Origin: Sulfitobacter aestuariivivens
GTDB lineage: Bacteria > Pseudomonadota > Alphaproteobacteria > Rhodobacterales > Rhodobacteraceae
Length of the DNA stretch: 64,000 bases
Direction of reading: 5' to 3'
NCBI RefSeq assembly: GCF_014763045.1
Contig: NZ_JACTAG010000001.1
Span: forward strand, 496,001-560,000
How positions within the stretch are numbered: position 1 is the stretch's first letter; the number at the start of each line of letters is the position of its first letter. The position numbers and the translations under genes were made by a program. The notes under the pieces were generated by a model that saw only the letters and a list, made by a program, of their open reading frames with translations, ran no database searches and was not told where the DNA came from. Below are positions 8,907 to 17,975 of the stretch, one piece after another.

Positions 8907-10211
8907 TCAGATGCCTAATCGGTCCCGCATCGAATACCAGGTCATCGCCAGCACCAATAGTGGGTTGCGAAAGGCCGACCCGCCGGGGAACGCATTGGTA
9001 GGAACGCGCGACATCACGTCAAAGCCGTCAGTGTCGCCCTCAATCGCCTTGGCCATCAGGTAGCCCGCATGCGTGGCCGTACCAACGCCATGACCCGAAT
9101 ACCCTGACGCAGAAAGCACCCTGGTGTTCACCCGCGCAATATAGGGCAAACGGCGCATGGTGATCGCCAGCGTACCGCCCCAAGCGTATTCAAATTTGAC
9201 ATCATCCAGATCCGGAAAGATTGGCCGCATCCGGCGGCGCACAAGAGCGCCGATATCCCTGGGGAATTTGTAGCCATAGGTTTCGCCCCCGCCAAAAAGC
9301 AGCCGCTGGTCATGGCTCAGCCGAAAGTAATTGACCACAAAGCGGCTGTCGGCCACGGCGACGTCGCGCGGCAACACGTCTTTGACCCGCTCGCCCAAAG
9401 GCTCCGTTGCGGCGATGAAGTTGTTGATTGGCATGACCCGCGCGGCAACCTTGCGATTGAGCCCACCAAGATAGCCGTTGCAGGCAAGGACGGCATGCTC
9501 GGCCTCCACCCGGCCGGCATCGGTTTGAACGGTTACCTTGTCGCGCTCATCAATGTGATGGACAGGCGAAGTTTCAAAGATCCGCACGCCCGCGTCGCGC
9601 GCTGCCCGCGCCAAACCCAGCGCATAGTTCAACGGATGCAGATGCGCCGCCCCCATGTCCAGCACGCCGCCCACGTAGTCTGGCGATGGGCAGACCGATT
9701 GCAACGCGTCACGATCCAGCTTTTCAAGCTGATCATATCCATAGGCGTCGTGCAGGTGATCCGCGTATTTAAATGCGTGTTTCAGGTCGCTGTTGGTCGA
9801 CACCGTATGGGCGACACCGGGCTTGAGATGGCAGTCGATCTGATGTGTCGCAATCAGGGATTTGACCAGCGTCTTGGCCTCTTCGCCCATCTCCCACAGG
9901 CGTTTGGCGTGCGCCGGGCCCACCATCTTTTCCAGATCGTCTTGCTCAACACGCTGACCGCTACCAAGCTGCCCACCGTTGCGGCCAGAGGCACCAAACC
10001 CCACGCGCTGCGCATCGAGCAACACCACATCCCGGCCCGCCAGCGCCAGATGCAGTGCTGCAGAAAGGCCGGTGTACCCGCCGCCGACCACACAGACGTC
10101 TGCCGTCTTCGCGCCTTTCAGCGTCGGAAAGCGATCCAGCGGCGTGGCGGTCGCCGCGTACCAGCTATTGGGGTACTGGCCGCGTCTGTCATTGGCATAG
10201 AGCAGGTTCAT
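8907..10211 (-). CDS. puuB: FAD-dependent oxidoreductase, gamma-glutamylputrescine oxidase-like
   Basis: A 434-residue DAO-type flavoprotein. The N-terminal dinucleotide-binding segment VCVVGGGYTGLSAALHLA, followed by GFGASGRNGGQLGSGQ, is typical of PuuB and related amine oxidases. The C-terminal ASGYSGHGVGTATHAG is the second FAD contact. It overlaps the preceding GS-like gene by four bases (ATGA), so it is the last step of a minus-strand unit with the ligases. By analogy it oxidises a gamma-glutamyl amine to the aldehyde with release of ammonia. Exact substrate identity is inference. Confidence 0.8.
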   Translation of the reverse strand: MNLLYANDRRGQYPNSWYAATATPLDRFPTLKGAKTADVCVVGGGYTGLSAALHLALAGRDVVLLDAQRVGFGASGRNGGQLGSGQRVEQDDLEKMVGPAHAKRLWEMGEEAKTLVKSLIATHQIDCHLKPGVAHTVSTNSDLKHAFKYADHLHDAYGYDQLEKLDRDALQSVCPSPDYVGGVLDMGAAHLHPLNYALGLARAARDAGVRIFETSPVHHIDERDKVTVQTDAGRVEAEHAVLACNGYLGGLNRKVAARVMPINNFIAATEPLGERVKDVLPRDVAVADSRFVVNYFRLSHDQRLLFGGGETYGYKFPRDIGALVRRRMRPIFPDLDDVKFEYAWGGTLAITMRRLPYIARVNTRVLSASGYSGHGVGTATHAGYLMAKAIEGDTDGFDVMSRVPTNAFPGGSAFRNPLLVLAMTWYSMRDRLGI

Positions 10212-11566
10212 ACGTTCAGCAAAAGATGCTCGCGCTCCCAGGGGGAGATCACCTGCAGGAATTCCTCGTATTCGGCCCGCTTAACGATCGAGTAGACCCG
10301 TGCGAATTCGGGGTGGACGACCTCGTGCAACCTTGTGGCTTGGTCAAACATATCGAGCGCCTGATTGGGGCTGCGGGGAATATCGCCCTCGCCGTCATAC
10401 GCCTCGCCCTTGTATTCTGCCGCGGGTTTCTTGCCATCAATAAGTCCAAGATAGCCACAGGCCAGCGACGCGGCGATTCCGAGGTATGGGTTGCAATCCA
10501 TCCCCGCCATGCGGTTTTCCACACGCCGCGCCTTGGGGGCCGATATCGGCACCCGAATGCCGGTGGTGCGGTTGTCGTGGCCCCACTGCAGGTTGATCGG
10601 CGCGGCATTGTCTTTGACATAACGCCGGTAGCTGTTGACGTAGGGCGCGATCATCGCAAGGGCCGCAGGCATGTGAGTTTGAAGGCCTGCGATGAAGTGA
10701 AAGAAGGCCGGTGTTTCCTTACCCTTGGCGTCGGAAAAGATGTTCTCGCCCGTTTTCGTGTCCAAAATCGAATGATGCACATGCATAGCCGAGCCCGGCT
10801 CTTCGGCAATTGGCTTGGCCATGAACGTCGCATGGGCGTCATGACGCATCGCCGCCTCGCGGATAAGTCGTTTGAAATAGAAAACCTCGTCCGCCAGTTT
10901 GACAGGATCGCCGTGCAACAGGTTGATCTCCAACTGGCCCGCGCCGCCTTCCTGCGTAATGCCGTCGATCTCGAACCCCTGCGCCTCGGCGAAATCGTAA
11001 ATGTCGTCAATGACGGGCCCGAACTCATCCACCGCTGTCATGGAATAGGCCTGCCGCGCCGCTGCCGGGCGACCTGATCGGCCCATCATCGGTCGGATTT
11101 CCTGCTTGGGGTCCAGATTCCGTCCGACAAGAAAGAACTCCATCTCAGGGGCCACGACAGGCTCCCATCCCTTGTCTCGGTATAGTTGCACGACATGCTT
11201 GAGCACATTGCGCGGCGAAAAGGGCACCGGGTTGTCTTCGCGATCAAACGCATCGTGGATCACCTGAAGCGTCCAGTCGCCCGTCCACGGCGCCGCGGTG
11301 GCTGTCGCCATGTCGGGTCTTAGCGTCATGTCCTTTTCGATGAATCCATCCTCACCTGCCGCTTCGCCCCAGTTGCCAGTAATGGTCTGGTAAAAGATGC
11401 TGTCGGGAAGGTGAAAGAAATCCTGACGCGCGAACTTCGATGCAGGCACCGCTTTGCCGCGCGCAATGCCCGGCAGGTCGGGGATGATGCATTCCACCTC
11501 ATCCAGGCGTTTGCCGTTGAGATACGCGCGCGCCGCGCCGGGCAGGTCAGACATCCAATCGGCCAT
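10208..11566 (-). CDS. puuA: glutamine synthetase-family ligase, gamma-glutamylamine synthetase-like
   Basis: A 452-residue GS-family enzyme without the features of housekeeping GlnA. It has the metal-site strand MEFFLVG, the ligand motif QEGGAGQLEINL, the ATP-site motif MHVHHSILD, and the C-terminal RVENRMAGMDCNPYL. The family couples glutamate to an amine with ATP. It starts by TGATG overlap with the amidotransferase upstream and ends by ATGA overlap with the FAD oxidase. The symbol puuA is by analogy. The second GS-like gene at 12255 shows that at least two acceptor amines, or two roles, are served. Confidence 0.78.
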   Translation of the reverse strand: MADWMSDLPGAARAYLNGKRLDEVECIIPDLPGIARGKAVPASKFARQDFFHLPDSIFYQTITGNWGEAAGEDGFIEKDMTLRPDMATATAAPWTGDWTLQVIHDAFDREDNPVPFSPRNVLKHVVQLYRDKGWEPVVAPEMEFFLVGRNLDPKQEIRPMMGRSGRPAAARQAYSMTAVDEFGPVIDDIYDFAEAQGFEIDGITQEGGAGQLEINLLHGDPVKLADEVFYFKRLIREAAMRHDAHATFMAKPIAEEPGSAMHVHHSILDTKTGENIFSDAKGKETPAFFHFIAGLQTHMPAALAMIAPYVNSYRRYVKDNAAPINLQWGHDNRTTGIRVPISAPKARRVENRMAGMDCNPYLGIAASLACGYLGLIDGKKPAAEYKGEAYDGEGDIPRSPNQALDMFDQATRLHEVVHPEFARVYSIVKRAEYEEFLQVISPWEREHLLLNV

Positions 11567-12243
11567 CAGGCCCTCTCTTTCTTGAAAAACGCAGTCATGC
11601 GTTGGGCAAACTCATGTCGCTGACTGGGCTTGCCGAATTCGGTGCGCGCGGCCTCAAGCAATGCGGGATCGACCAGCCCCTTGCCACGGTGTTCGATCAG
11701 GGCATCAATGAAATCATCGCCGTATTCGGGGTGCGGCTGAATGGTCAGGAAAAGATCACCGTACAGCATCGCGGCATTCGCGCAAAAATCGCTCGAGCCG
11801 ATGACCTGCGCGCCATCGGGCACCGTCACGACCTGATCCTGATGCCATGCATTGATCGCAAAAGTTTCGCCGTTGATGCGATACTCCTTGCGGCCCACAG
11901 ACCAGCCACCGTCATATTTGACCACCGTGCCGCCCATCGCCTGCGCGATGATCTGATGGCCAAAGCAGACGCCGATCATCGGGCTCTTGGCCGCGTAACA
12001 CGCGCGAATGAACTGTTCCAATGGGGGGATCCATGGATGATCTTCGTAAGCCCCATGACGGGAACCGGTGATCAGCCAGCCGTCACAGACGTCCGGGCTG
12101 GGGGGGAAAACGCCGTCGACTACTGCAAAAGCCTCGTAGTCGAACGTGTCCTCACCCAAAAGCCTTCGGAAATAGGCGTCATACCGTTCGCCGTTCGCGA
12201 TTTCTTCGGGCGGGTGGCCGGTCAGGAGGATGCCGATTTTCAT
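11566..12243 (-). CDS. class I glutamine amidotransferase
   Basis: A 225-residue triad amidotransferase. The nucleophile motif is GVCFGHQIIA, and TIQPHPEYG supplies the His and Glu of the triad. It is of the GMP-synthase-like GATase type, not the peptidase C26 type of E. coli PuuD. In this cluster it probably hydrolyses the gamma-glutamyl amide after the oxidation step, or passes ammonia to a ligase. The two cannot be distinguished here. It lies between the two GS-like genes, coupled to one (one-base overlap) and 11 bases from the other. Confidence 0.8.
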   Translation of the reverse strand: MKIGILLTGHPPEEIANGERYDAYFRRLLGEDTFDYEAFAVVDGVFPPSPDVCDGWLITGSRHGAYEDHPWIPPLEQFIRACYAAKSPMIGVCFGHQIIAQAMGGTVVKYDGGWSVGRKEYRINGETFAINAWHQDQVVTVPDGAQVIGSSDFCANAAMLYGDLFLTIQPHPEYGDDFIDALIEHRGKGLVDPALLEAARTEFGKPSQRHEFAQRMTAFFKKERA

Positions 12244-12254
12244 AGAGATAACTG

Positions 12255-13589
12255 TTACACCGTATCAAGATAGATTTCGACCTGCTCTTCACGCGAAAGC
12301 TCTGCCATGGAGGCATGCTCCTGCCGCTTGGTCAGCATCAGGTTCCGGATCAGATCGGCGCTGAAGATGCGTTTGATGCAGGCATCTTGTTCAAAGAGGT
12401 CGATAGCGTCTGCCCAGTTAGAGGGAATTTGAGGCACCTTCGCATCATAGGCGTTGCCCGTGACCGGGGCAGGGGGAGTGTTGCCGTCTTCCAGCCCGTT
12501 CATCGCCGCGCCCAGGACGGCGGCAAGCATCAGATAAGGGTTTACATCGCCTCCGGCCACACGGTGCTCAATGCGGCGCGCCTTTGGATTTCCCGACGGG
12601 ATACGGATCGACGCGGTGCGGTTTTCATAGGCCCACGCGACGCCCGTAGGCGCGTGGTTGCCCGGCACCAGACGGTCATAGCTGTTGGCATGGGGGGCAA
12701 AGATAAGGGCCGAGGCCTGCATCGCCTGCATCAGTCCCGCAACAGCATGTTGCATGGCCTCTGTCCCCTCCGGGCCACCATTGTCAAAGACGTTGCGGCC
12801 CTGCGCATCCAGGATCGAGAAATGAGTATGCAGGCCCGAGCCGGGATAATCCTCGTAGGGCTTGGCCATGAACGACGCGGCAAAGCCATGGCGGCGCGCA
12901 AGGCCCTTGACCAGCAGCTTGAAAAGCCACGCGTCGTCTGCCGCCTTCAGCGCGTCTTCGCCGTGCATCAGGTTGATCTCGAACTGACCCATCCCGGCCT
13001 CTGAGGTGGCGGTGTCGGCAGGGATATCCATCGCTTCGCAAGCGTCATAGAGGTCGGTAAAGAAGGCGTCGAACTGATCCAGCGCCCGGATCGACAGGGT
13101 CTCTGCCATCACCCGGCGCTTGCCCGAACGGGGCGAGGGCGGAACCTGCAATTCCCGGCCTGAATCGTCGATCAGGAAAAATTCAAGCTCTACCGCGCAA
13201 ACAGGTGTCAGGCCCCGTGCGCGGTAGCGTTCAAGCACGGAATTGAGCGCATGCCGCGGGTCCCCCGCAAACGGTCGACCATCGTCATGAAACATCCAGA
13301 TCGGCAGCAAGGCAGAGGGATTATCCAACCACGGGATGGGCATGAACCCGCGCTCTGTCGGGCGCAGCACCCCGTCTGCATCGCCGGTCTCGAATACCAG
13401 CGGACTGTCTTCGATATCTGCGCCCCAGATGTCGAGGTTGAGCACGGAAAAGGGAAATCGCGTGCCGTCCGTCGCGATCTTGTCGGCATAGCGCACAGGA
13501 ATCCGCTTGCCGCGCGGCTGTCCGTTCAGGTCACAGGCGGCGACGCGGATGGTCTTGATATGCGGGTTGTCGCGCAACCAGTCGTGCAT
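12255..13589 (-). CDS. glutamine synthetase-family ligase (second paralogue)
   Basis: A 444-residue GS-family enzyme that opens MHDWLRDNPHIKTIRV. Landmarks are ELEFFLID, SEAGMGQFEINLMHG, the LHTHFSILD nucleotide/ammonia-site motif and RRIEHRVAGGDVNPYL. It differs clearly from the paralogue at 10208, so it is not a recent duplication. Transporter genes precede it by 33 bases on the same strand. It is probably a gamma-glutamyl-amine or gamma-glutamyl-amino-acid ligase of the uptake-linked pathway. The acceptor is unknown. Confidence 0.78.
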   Translation of the reverse strand: MHDWLRDNPHIKTIRVAACDLNGQPRGKRIPVRYADKIATDGTRFPFSVLNLDIWGADIEDSPLVFETGDADGVLRPTERGFMPIPWLDNPSALLPIWMFHDDGRPFAGDPRHALNSVLERYRARGLTPVCAVELEFFLIDDSGRELQVPPSPRSGKRRVMAETLSIRALDQFDAFFTDLYDACEAMDIPADTATSEAGMGQFEINLMHGEDALKAADDAWLFKLLVKGLARRHGFAASFMAKPYEDYPGSGLHTHFSILDAQGRNVFDNGGPEGTEAMQHAVAGLMQAMQASALIFAPHANSYDRLVPGNHAPTGVAWAYENRTASIRIPSGNPKARRIEHRVAGGDVNPYLMLAAVLGAAMNGLEDGNTPPAPVTGNAYDAKVPQIPSNWADAIDLFEQDACIKRIFSADLIRNLMLTKRQEHASMAELSREEQVEIYLDTV

Positions 13590-13622
13590 GGGGCACCGAA
13601 TAATTTGATCAAATTACCGATA

Positions 13623-14429
13623 CTACCGGATCAGATTGGGACGCAAGCGCAATTTTTGCCGCGCATCCTGTGGCAGGTGACGGTTCAGCCGTTTGTTGAT
13701 CACGCCAAAGACCCAGATGATCACAAGCGTCAGCAAGATGAAATAAAAGGCCAGAATGGGATAGGGGACGAAGGGATTGAACGTCTTGTCGGCAAAGTAG
13801 GAGGCGTAATAAAGCGCATCGCCGCGCTGTTGCAGCGCCGGAAAGCCAGAGAAGTAAACCAGTGTCGTGGCGTGGAAGAGGAAGATCGCTTCGTTGGTGT
13901 AGGCGGGCCATGCCAGCCGTAGTGTGGTGGGCCAGATCACGTGCTTGAAGCGCGTCCAGCCGGACAGACCATAGGCGTCGGCGGCCTCTACATCGCCCTT
14001 GGGAACAGAGCGCAGCGCACCATAAAAAATCTCGCCGGAGTAGGCAGCGGTGTTCAGAAAGAGCACCACAAGGGCGCCAAGCCAGGCGGATGAAAAAGGA
14101 TCAAAGATCGGGGCGACCTGTTTGAGAGAGAGAAACAGAAAGTAGCCAAAGAAGAACTGGATAAAGAGCGGTGAGCCCCGGAAGAGGAAGATGAACCATT
14201 CCGCCGGCTTGCGGAAAAAGGGGTTGGACGACGCCTTGCCGACGCCGAGGGCTGTGGCAAAGAGAAAGCCTGTGGAAAGGGCCAAGACGCCAAAGTAGAC
14301 ATTCCAGATCATGCCTGAGCCGATCAATGTGAACTGATCACACAGCGTAAAGTCGCTGCGGGGCAGCAGGCGTTCGCCGTATCCCAGGCTGCGGAAGGCG
14401 TAGTTCTGGATTGTGTCCCAACAGCTCAC
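13623..14429 (-). CDS. ABC transporter permease, polar amino acid type
   Basis: A 268-residue inner-membrane permease of the HisM/ArtM family. It carries the EAA loop (VEAADAYGLSGWTRFKHVIWP), which contacts the ATPase, and several hydrophobic segments. The frame opens at a GTG at 14456 inside the preceding gene. A GTG at 14429, preceded by AAAGGCGG and sited one base after the upstream stop, looks like the better start. It pairs with the permease at 14431 in a heteromeric transporter. Confidence 0.82.
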   Translation of the reverse strand: MSCWDTIQNYAFRSLGYGERLLPRSDFTLCDQFTLIGSGMIWNVYFGVLALSTGFLFATALGVGKASSNPFFRKPAEWFIFLFRGSPLFIQFFFGYFLFLSLKQVAPIFDPFSSAWLGALVVLFLNTAAYSGEIFYGALRSVPKGDVEAADAYGLSGWTRFKHVIWPTTLRLAWPAYTNEAIFLFHATTLVYFSGFPALQQRGDALYYASYFADKTFNPFVPYPILAFYFILLTLVIIWVFGVINKRLNRHLPQDARQKLRLRPNLIR

Positions 14430-14430
14430 G

Positions 14431-15312
14431 TCATGCCGCCTTTCGCTGGGCTTCACCGCCCAGCGTGGCCTGGCCCCGCGTGAGGCGGATCATGAGCCGT
14501 TCGAGCACGATTTCAGAGACGCGCGTAAATGCGAGGTAGAAAACCAGAAGCGCCAGGAAGTACCACACGCGCCAGTCGCCATGAGGGTAATCCGAAAAGC
14601 GTGGGGTTTTCGACGACCCCAGATCGCGTGCCCAATAGACGATGTCTTCGACGCCGAGCAGAAACAAAAGCGGCGTGGCCTTGATCAGAACCATCCATAG
14701 GTTGCTGAGACCGGGCAGCGCGAAAACCCACATTTGCGGGACAAGAATGCGCCAGAAAGTCTGGCGCGGGGACATGCCGTAAGCTTCGGCGGTTTCCAAC
14801 TGCGCGCGAGGCACCGCGCGCATGGCCCCAAAGAGAACATTGGCGGCAAAGGCGCCAAAGACGATGGCAAAGGTGAAAACCGCCAGGGCAAATCCGTAAG
14901 TTTCATGCACCCACTGCGGAGAGTTGCCCAGCGGCATCTTGGCTGCCTGACAGACCAGAAAGTCGCTGCCCTGGCGGATCGGCTCGTCCCAGTCGGGGCA
15001 CTTCCATTTGTGGCGCAGGTATTCCAGCCCCTGATCCAGGGCGATTACGAAGAACATGAAAAAGGCAATGTCAGGCACGCCGCGTACGATGGCTATGTAG
15101 CCTTTACCGAACCAGCTGAGCGGCAGGATGCGACTGCGGGCGGCCATGGCCCCGCCAAAGCCGAACGCGAGCGCTGTGGGGGCGGTAATCGCCAGAAGCA
15201 GCAGCACCGTGCCAAACGCGGTATAGAAAGCGAGATGCTTGCCCGTTGTCAGGTAGCAGCTGAGCCATGTGAGGCCCTCTAGCGTGGCAGGATCGGTGCA
15301 ATATTGGAAAAT
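14431..15312 (-). CDS. ABC transporter permease, polar amino acid type, probable ATT start
   Basis: A HisQ/ArtQ-type permease with the EAA loop LETAEAYGMSPRQTFWRIL. The first ordinary start is a GTG at 15207, but that would remove part of the first membrane region. The frame stays open upstream as FQYCTDPATLEGLTWLSCYL, which reads like the family N-terminus. It holds no ATG, GTG or TTG. The best candidate is an ATT at 15312, giving 293 residues. If GTG 15207 is used the protein has 258 residues. The gene is confident; the start is not. Confidence 0.75.
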   Translation of the reverse strand: MFQYCTDPATLEGLTWLSCYLTTGKHLAFYTAFGTVLLLLAITAPTALAFGFGGAMAARSRILPLSWFGKGYIAIVRGVPDIAFFMFFVIALDQGLEYLRHKWKCPDWDEPIRQGSDFLVCQAAKMPLGNSPQWVHETYGFALAVFTFAIVFGAFAANVLFGAMRAVPRAQLETAEAYGMSPRQTFWRILVPQMWVFALPGLSNLWMVLIKATPLLFLLGVEDIVYWARDLGSSKTPRFSDYPHGDWRVWYFLALLVFYLAFTRVSEIVLERLMIRLTRGQATLGGEAQRKAA

Positions 15313-15358
15313 AGTGGTGCTCTTGGCGGGCGAAGGATTCAGGTATTTTCAAAAGGGT

Positions 15359-15387
15359 GAAGGGGAGGGCAGTGTGCACTCCCCTTC
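15359..15387 (-). terminator. intra-operon hairpin after the binding-protein gene
   Basis: GAAGGGGAG (15359-15367) and CTCCCCTTC (15379-15387) form a perfect 9-bp stem just downstream of the solute-binding-protein stop. There is no long U tract on the minus strand, only CACCCTTTTG. It may protect or partly terminate the message so the binding protein is made in excess over the permeases. Confidence 0.55.
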
Positions 15388-15396
15388 GAGGGTTTC

Positions 15397-16131
15397 TTAG
15401 TAGGTGGCGGCGCCTTCGCCGAACCATTTGACGATCAGCTCATTGAGGCTGCCGTCTTCTTTCATGGAGGTGATCGCCGCGTCGAACTTGGCACGCAGCT
15501 CGCCATCGCTTTCGCGCAGGCCCATGCCGACACCGCCGCCCAGGGGCACATCGTCGCCCGCGACGACCAGTTCACCGCCCGATTCCTCTACCGTCGGAAG
15601 CAGCGCGTCCTTGTCTGCGAATACTGCATCCGCTTCGCCGGACATCACCGCCGCAATGGTTTCGTCATAGGTCGCGAATTCCAGCAAGGTGGCACCGGAT
15701 TCGGCGATGTAGGCCGATTGAATCGTGCTGGTCTGGGCTGCCACGATACCGCCGGTCAGATCTGCGTCAGCAGATTTGGCAACATAGGCAGACGCGGATG
15801 GCGGGAAGTAGTCTTGAGTGAAATCAATGACTTCATCGCGCTCATCGGTGATCGACATGCCGGCAATGATGGTGTCGTAGTTGCCGGAGGTCAGGTTGGG
15901 AATGATGCTGTCCCAGTCGTTGGTGACCCATTCGCATGTCAGCTCAGCGCGCTTGCACAGCTCATCACCTACGTCGCGCTCAAATCCGTCCACTTCGCCG
16001 GCGTCATTGAGGAAGTTATAAGGGGCATAGGCGCCTTCGGTCCCCATGCGGATCGTCTTGGCGTGGCCGTCGGCCATCGCAAGTGTGGCGGTCATCGCAA
16101 GCGCCGCAGCGCCGAGAATGATCTTTTTCAT
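15397..16131 (-). CDS. ABC transporter substrate-binding protein, family 3
   Basis: A 244-residue periplasmic binding protein. Residues 1-20 form a signal peptide (MKKIILGAAALAMTATLAMA). The mature part has the family-3 signatures GTEGAYAPYNF and DGFERDVGDELCKRAEL, followed by the hinge segment ERDEVIDFTQDYFP. These proteins bind polar or basic amino acids and similar amines in Gram-negative cells. It is encoded between the ATPase and the permeases, and a hairpin follows its stop. The ligand is unknown; amine or basic amino acid is suggested by the linked ligase genes. Confidence 0.88.
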   Translation of the reverse strand: MKKIILGAAALAMTATLAMADGHAKTIRMGTEGAYAPYNFLNDAGEVDGFERDVGDELCKRAELTCEWVTNDWDSIIPNLTSGNYDTIIAGMSITDERDEVIDFTQDYFPPSASAYVAKSADADLTGGIVAAQTSTIQSAYIAESGATLLEFATYDETIAAVMSGEADAVFADKDALLPTVEESGGELVVAGDDVPLGGGVGMGLRESDGELRAKFDAAITSMKEDGSLNELIVKWFGEGAATY

Positions 16132-16161
16132 GTGGTTTCTCCCGTTTTTGGTTTTCTTGGT

Positions 16162-16938
16162 TTACGCAGCGTGGGTTGCAGACAGAAACCCGCGCAGTCG
16201 TTCTGATTTGGGTGCGCCAAAGAGCGTCTGTGGCGGCCCTTGTTCTTCGATCAGGCCCTGATGCAGAAAGACGACGTGGTCAGACACATCAGCGGCCAGT
16301 TTCATATCATGGGTGACGATCATCATGGTGCGGCCCTCGGCGGCCAAATCCTTGATAACCTTGACGACTTCTTGTTCCAGCTCGGGATCGAGCGCGCTGG
16401 TGGGTTCGTCAAACAAGAGCGCTTCGGGCTCCATGCAGAGCGCACGTGCAATGGCCGCGCGTTGTTGCTGGCCGCCGGAAAGCTGGGCGGGATAGGCGTC
16501 GCACTTGTCGCCGATACCCACCTTGTCGAGATAGCCGCGGGCGGAGGCTTCGACGTCTGCCCGGTCGCGGCCCAGCACTGTCAACGGCGCTTCCATGACG
16601 TTCTGCAGGATCGACATATGCGCCCAGAGGTTGAACTGCTGAAAGACCATCGACAGATTGGTGCGCACGCGCAGCACCTGTTTGGGGTCAGAGGGGCGGC
16701 GCGCATGGCCGGAGCCCTTCCAGCTGATCGGTTCGCCCTTGAAGATGACGTCCCCCTGCTGGCTGTCTTCCAGCAGGTTGCAACATCGCAGCAACGTCGA
16801 CTTGCCTGAACCAGATGATCCGATAAGCGAAACCACATGCCCCTTGGGGGCGGTGACATCGACGCCCTTGAGCACTTCCAAAGACCCATAGGCCTTGTGC
16901 AGATCCGTGATCTGAATAACCGGCGTGTCTGAGGTCAC
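16162..16938 (-). CDS. ABC transporter ATP-binding protein, polar amino acid type
   Basis: A 258-residue ATPase of the HisP/GlnQ group. Visible motifs are the Walker [12 protein letters not shown], the signature [15 protein letters not shown], the Walker [15 protein letters not shown] and the switch histidine in IVTHDM. The start is GTG with a weak ribosome site. It is the first gene of the minus-strand transport and glutamylation cluster running down to 8907, so the main promoter should lie in 16939-17051. Confidence 0.9.
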   Translation of the reverse strand: MTSDTPVIQITDLHKAYGSLEVLKGVDVTAPKGHVVSLIGSSGSGKSTLLRCCNLLEDSQQGDVIFKGEPISWKGSGHARRPSDPKQVLRVRTNLSMVFQQFNLWAHMSILQNVMEAPLTVLGRDRADVEASARGYLDKVGIGDKCDAYPAQLSGGQQQRAAIARALCMEPEALLFDEPTSALDPELEQEVVKVIKDLAAEGRTMMIVTHDMKLAADVSDHVVFLHQGLIEEQGPPQTLFGAPKSERLRGFLSATHAA

Positions 16939-17051
16939 GTGTGGGCGTCACTCTTGTCGTTTCAGCGCGCCATAAATAGGTGAATTGTGCCTGATTGCAA
17001 ACACTCAGTTTGGCCTGTCGCGGCAAAGGGGGGCTGACCCCACGGAAAGGA

Positions 17052-17492
17052 TCAACTCTGCGCTTCAACCTTTTGACGCGCTTCGGCGGAATCCATGTCG
17101 GATATGCCCAGCAGATTGGTCACCAGACGCAAGAGCGCATCTTCTTCCTTGGCGCGCGTGCCATCGGCAAGCACCACTTTCCACAGTGCTTCGATCACTT
17201 TGAGGCGATCCTCATACGCAATAGCGTCTTTGATCGCACGCGTAAAGCGCACTGTATCGGGGGCCTCTGATTCCAGTCCTTCCGCGTCGCCGCGCAGGCG
17301 GGCCGCGTCGGTTGCATCCAGACCATACCGGTCCATGGTTAACTGATCGATAAGAGCCCGTTCTTCGGGCGCATAGTGGTGGTCAGATCGGGCGATCCGC
17401 ACCAACAGGGCTGTCAGCGCAAGGCGGGCATCGGTATCGGCCAGCGGTTCCGGGTCGGGCTGTGTCAGCCGCTTGAGAAAATCACCAAACAT
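17052..17492 (-). CDS. TerB-like protein
   Basis: A 146-residue protein with the TerB/DjlA-like helical domain. It has paired acidic, metal-binding-like segments: ALTALLVRIARSDHHYAPEE near residue 30 and KVVLADGTRAKEEDALL near residue 105. TerB domains are linked to membrane stress and phage defence, but isolated copies are common and of unknown role. It is 36 bases downstream of a clearly related gene (17529), both starting MF...L and sharing LALxALLVR and VALADG/VVLADG blocks. Confidence 0.75.
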   Translation of the reverse strand: MFGDFLKRLTQPDPEPLADTDARLALTALLVRIARSDHHYAPEERALIDQLTMDRYGLDATDAARLRGDAEGLESEAPDTVRFTRAIKDAIAYEDRLKVIEALWKVVLADGTRAKEEDALLRLVTNLLGISDMDSAEARQKVEAQS

Positions 17493-17528
17493 GAGAGGGA
17501 TATAGGCCGCCTGTCGCGCCGCGCCAAG

Positions 17529-17966
17529 TCAAAGCGACTTGAGGGCGGTTTCCCGGGCCGCCTGCATATCGAGATCTGTCAGACCCAGCGCGATTTCGAT
17601 GGCGTTAAGCTGGATTTCTTCCTTTTCGTCGCGGTGGCCGTCCGCAAGGGCCACGGACCACATCGCATCGCCCAGTGCCTTGCGGTCGGCGTAATCGACC
17701 TCTTCGCGCAGGATCTGGGCAAATTCTTCGGTGCTTTCGGCGTGCCGTTCGAGTTTTTCGCACACGGCGCGCAGCTTGGCGGCCTCGATCGGGCCAAGGT
17801 CGAAGGTTTGGGCCAGGATACGGTCGATCTGGCCAATCTCCGAAGCGCGGTAGTCGTCGTCGGCAAAGGCGACACGTACCAACAATGCACCAAGGGCCAG
17901 TTGCGCGTTGGGTTGTGGCAAAGGCTCTGGCTGGGGCTTGCGGCGCGGAAAGAGGCGTTCAAACAT
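17529..17966 (-). CDS. TerB-like protein, tandem paralogue
   Basis: A 145-residue TerB-like helical protein, paralogous to the downstream neighbour at 17052. It shows the same two acidic helix-loop segments: ALGALLVRVAFADDDYRASE and SVALADGHRDEKEEIQLN. The N-terminal MFERLFPRRKPQPEP is a proline-rich linker in place of a signal. It starts nine bases after the stop of the exported protein at 17976, so the three genes may be one transcript. The function is not known. Confidence 0.75.
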   Translation of the reverse strand: MFERLFPRRKPQPEPLPQPNAQLALGALLVRVAFADDDYRASEIGQIDRILAQTFDLGPIEAAKLRAVCEKLERHAESTEEFAQILREEVDYADRKALGDAMWSVALADGHRDEKEEIQLNAIEIALGLTDLDMQAARETALKSL

Positions 17967-17975
17967 GCTAGAGCC

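Noticed and set aside
9312..10295. 327-codon frame antisense to the puuB-like gene
   Set aside because: Shadow of a confident gene in GC-rich DNA, with no domain features.
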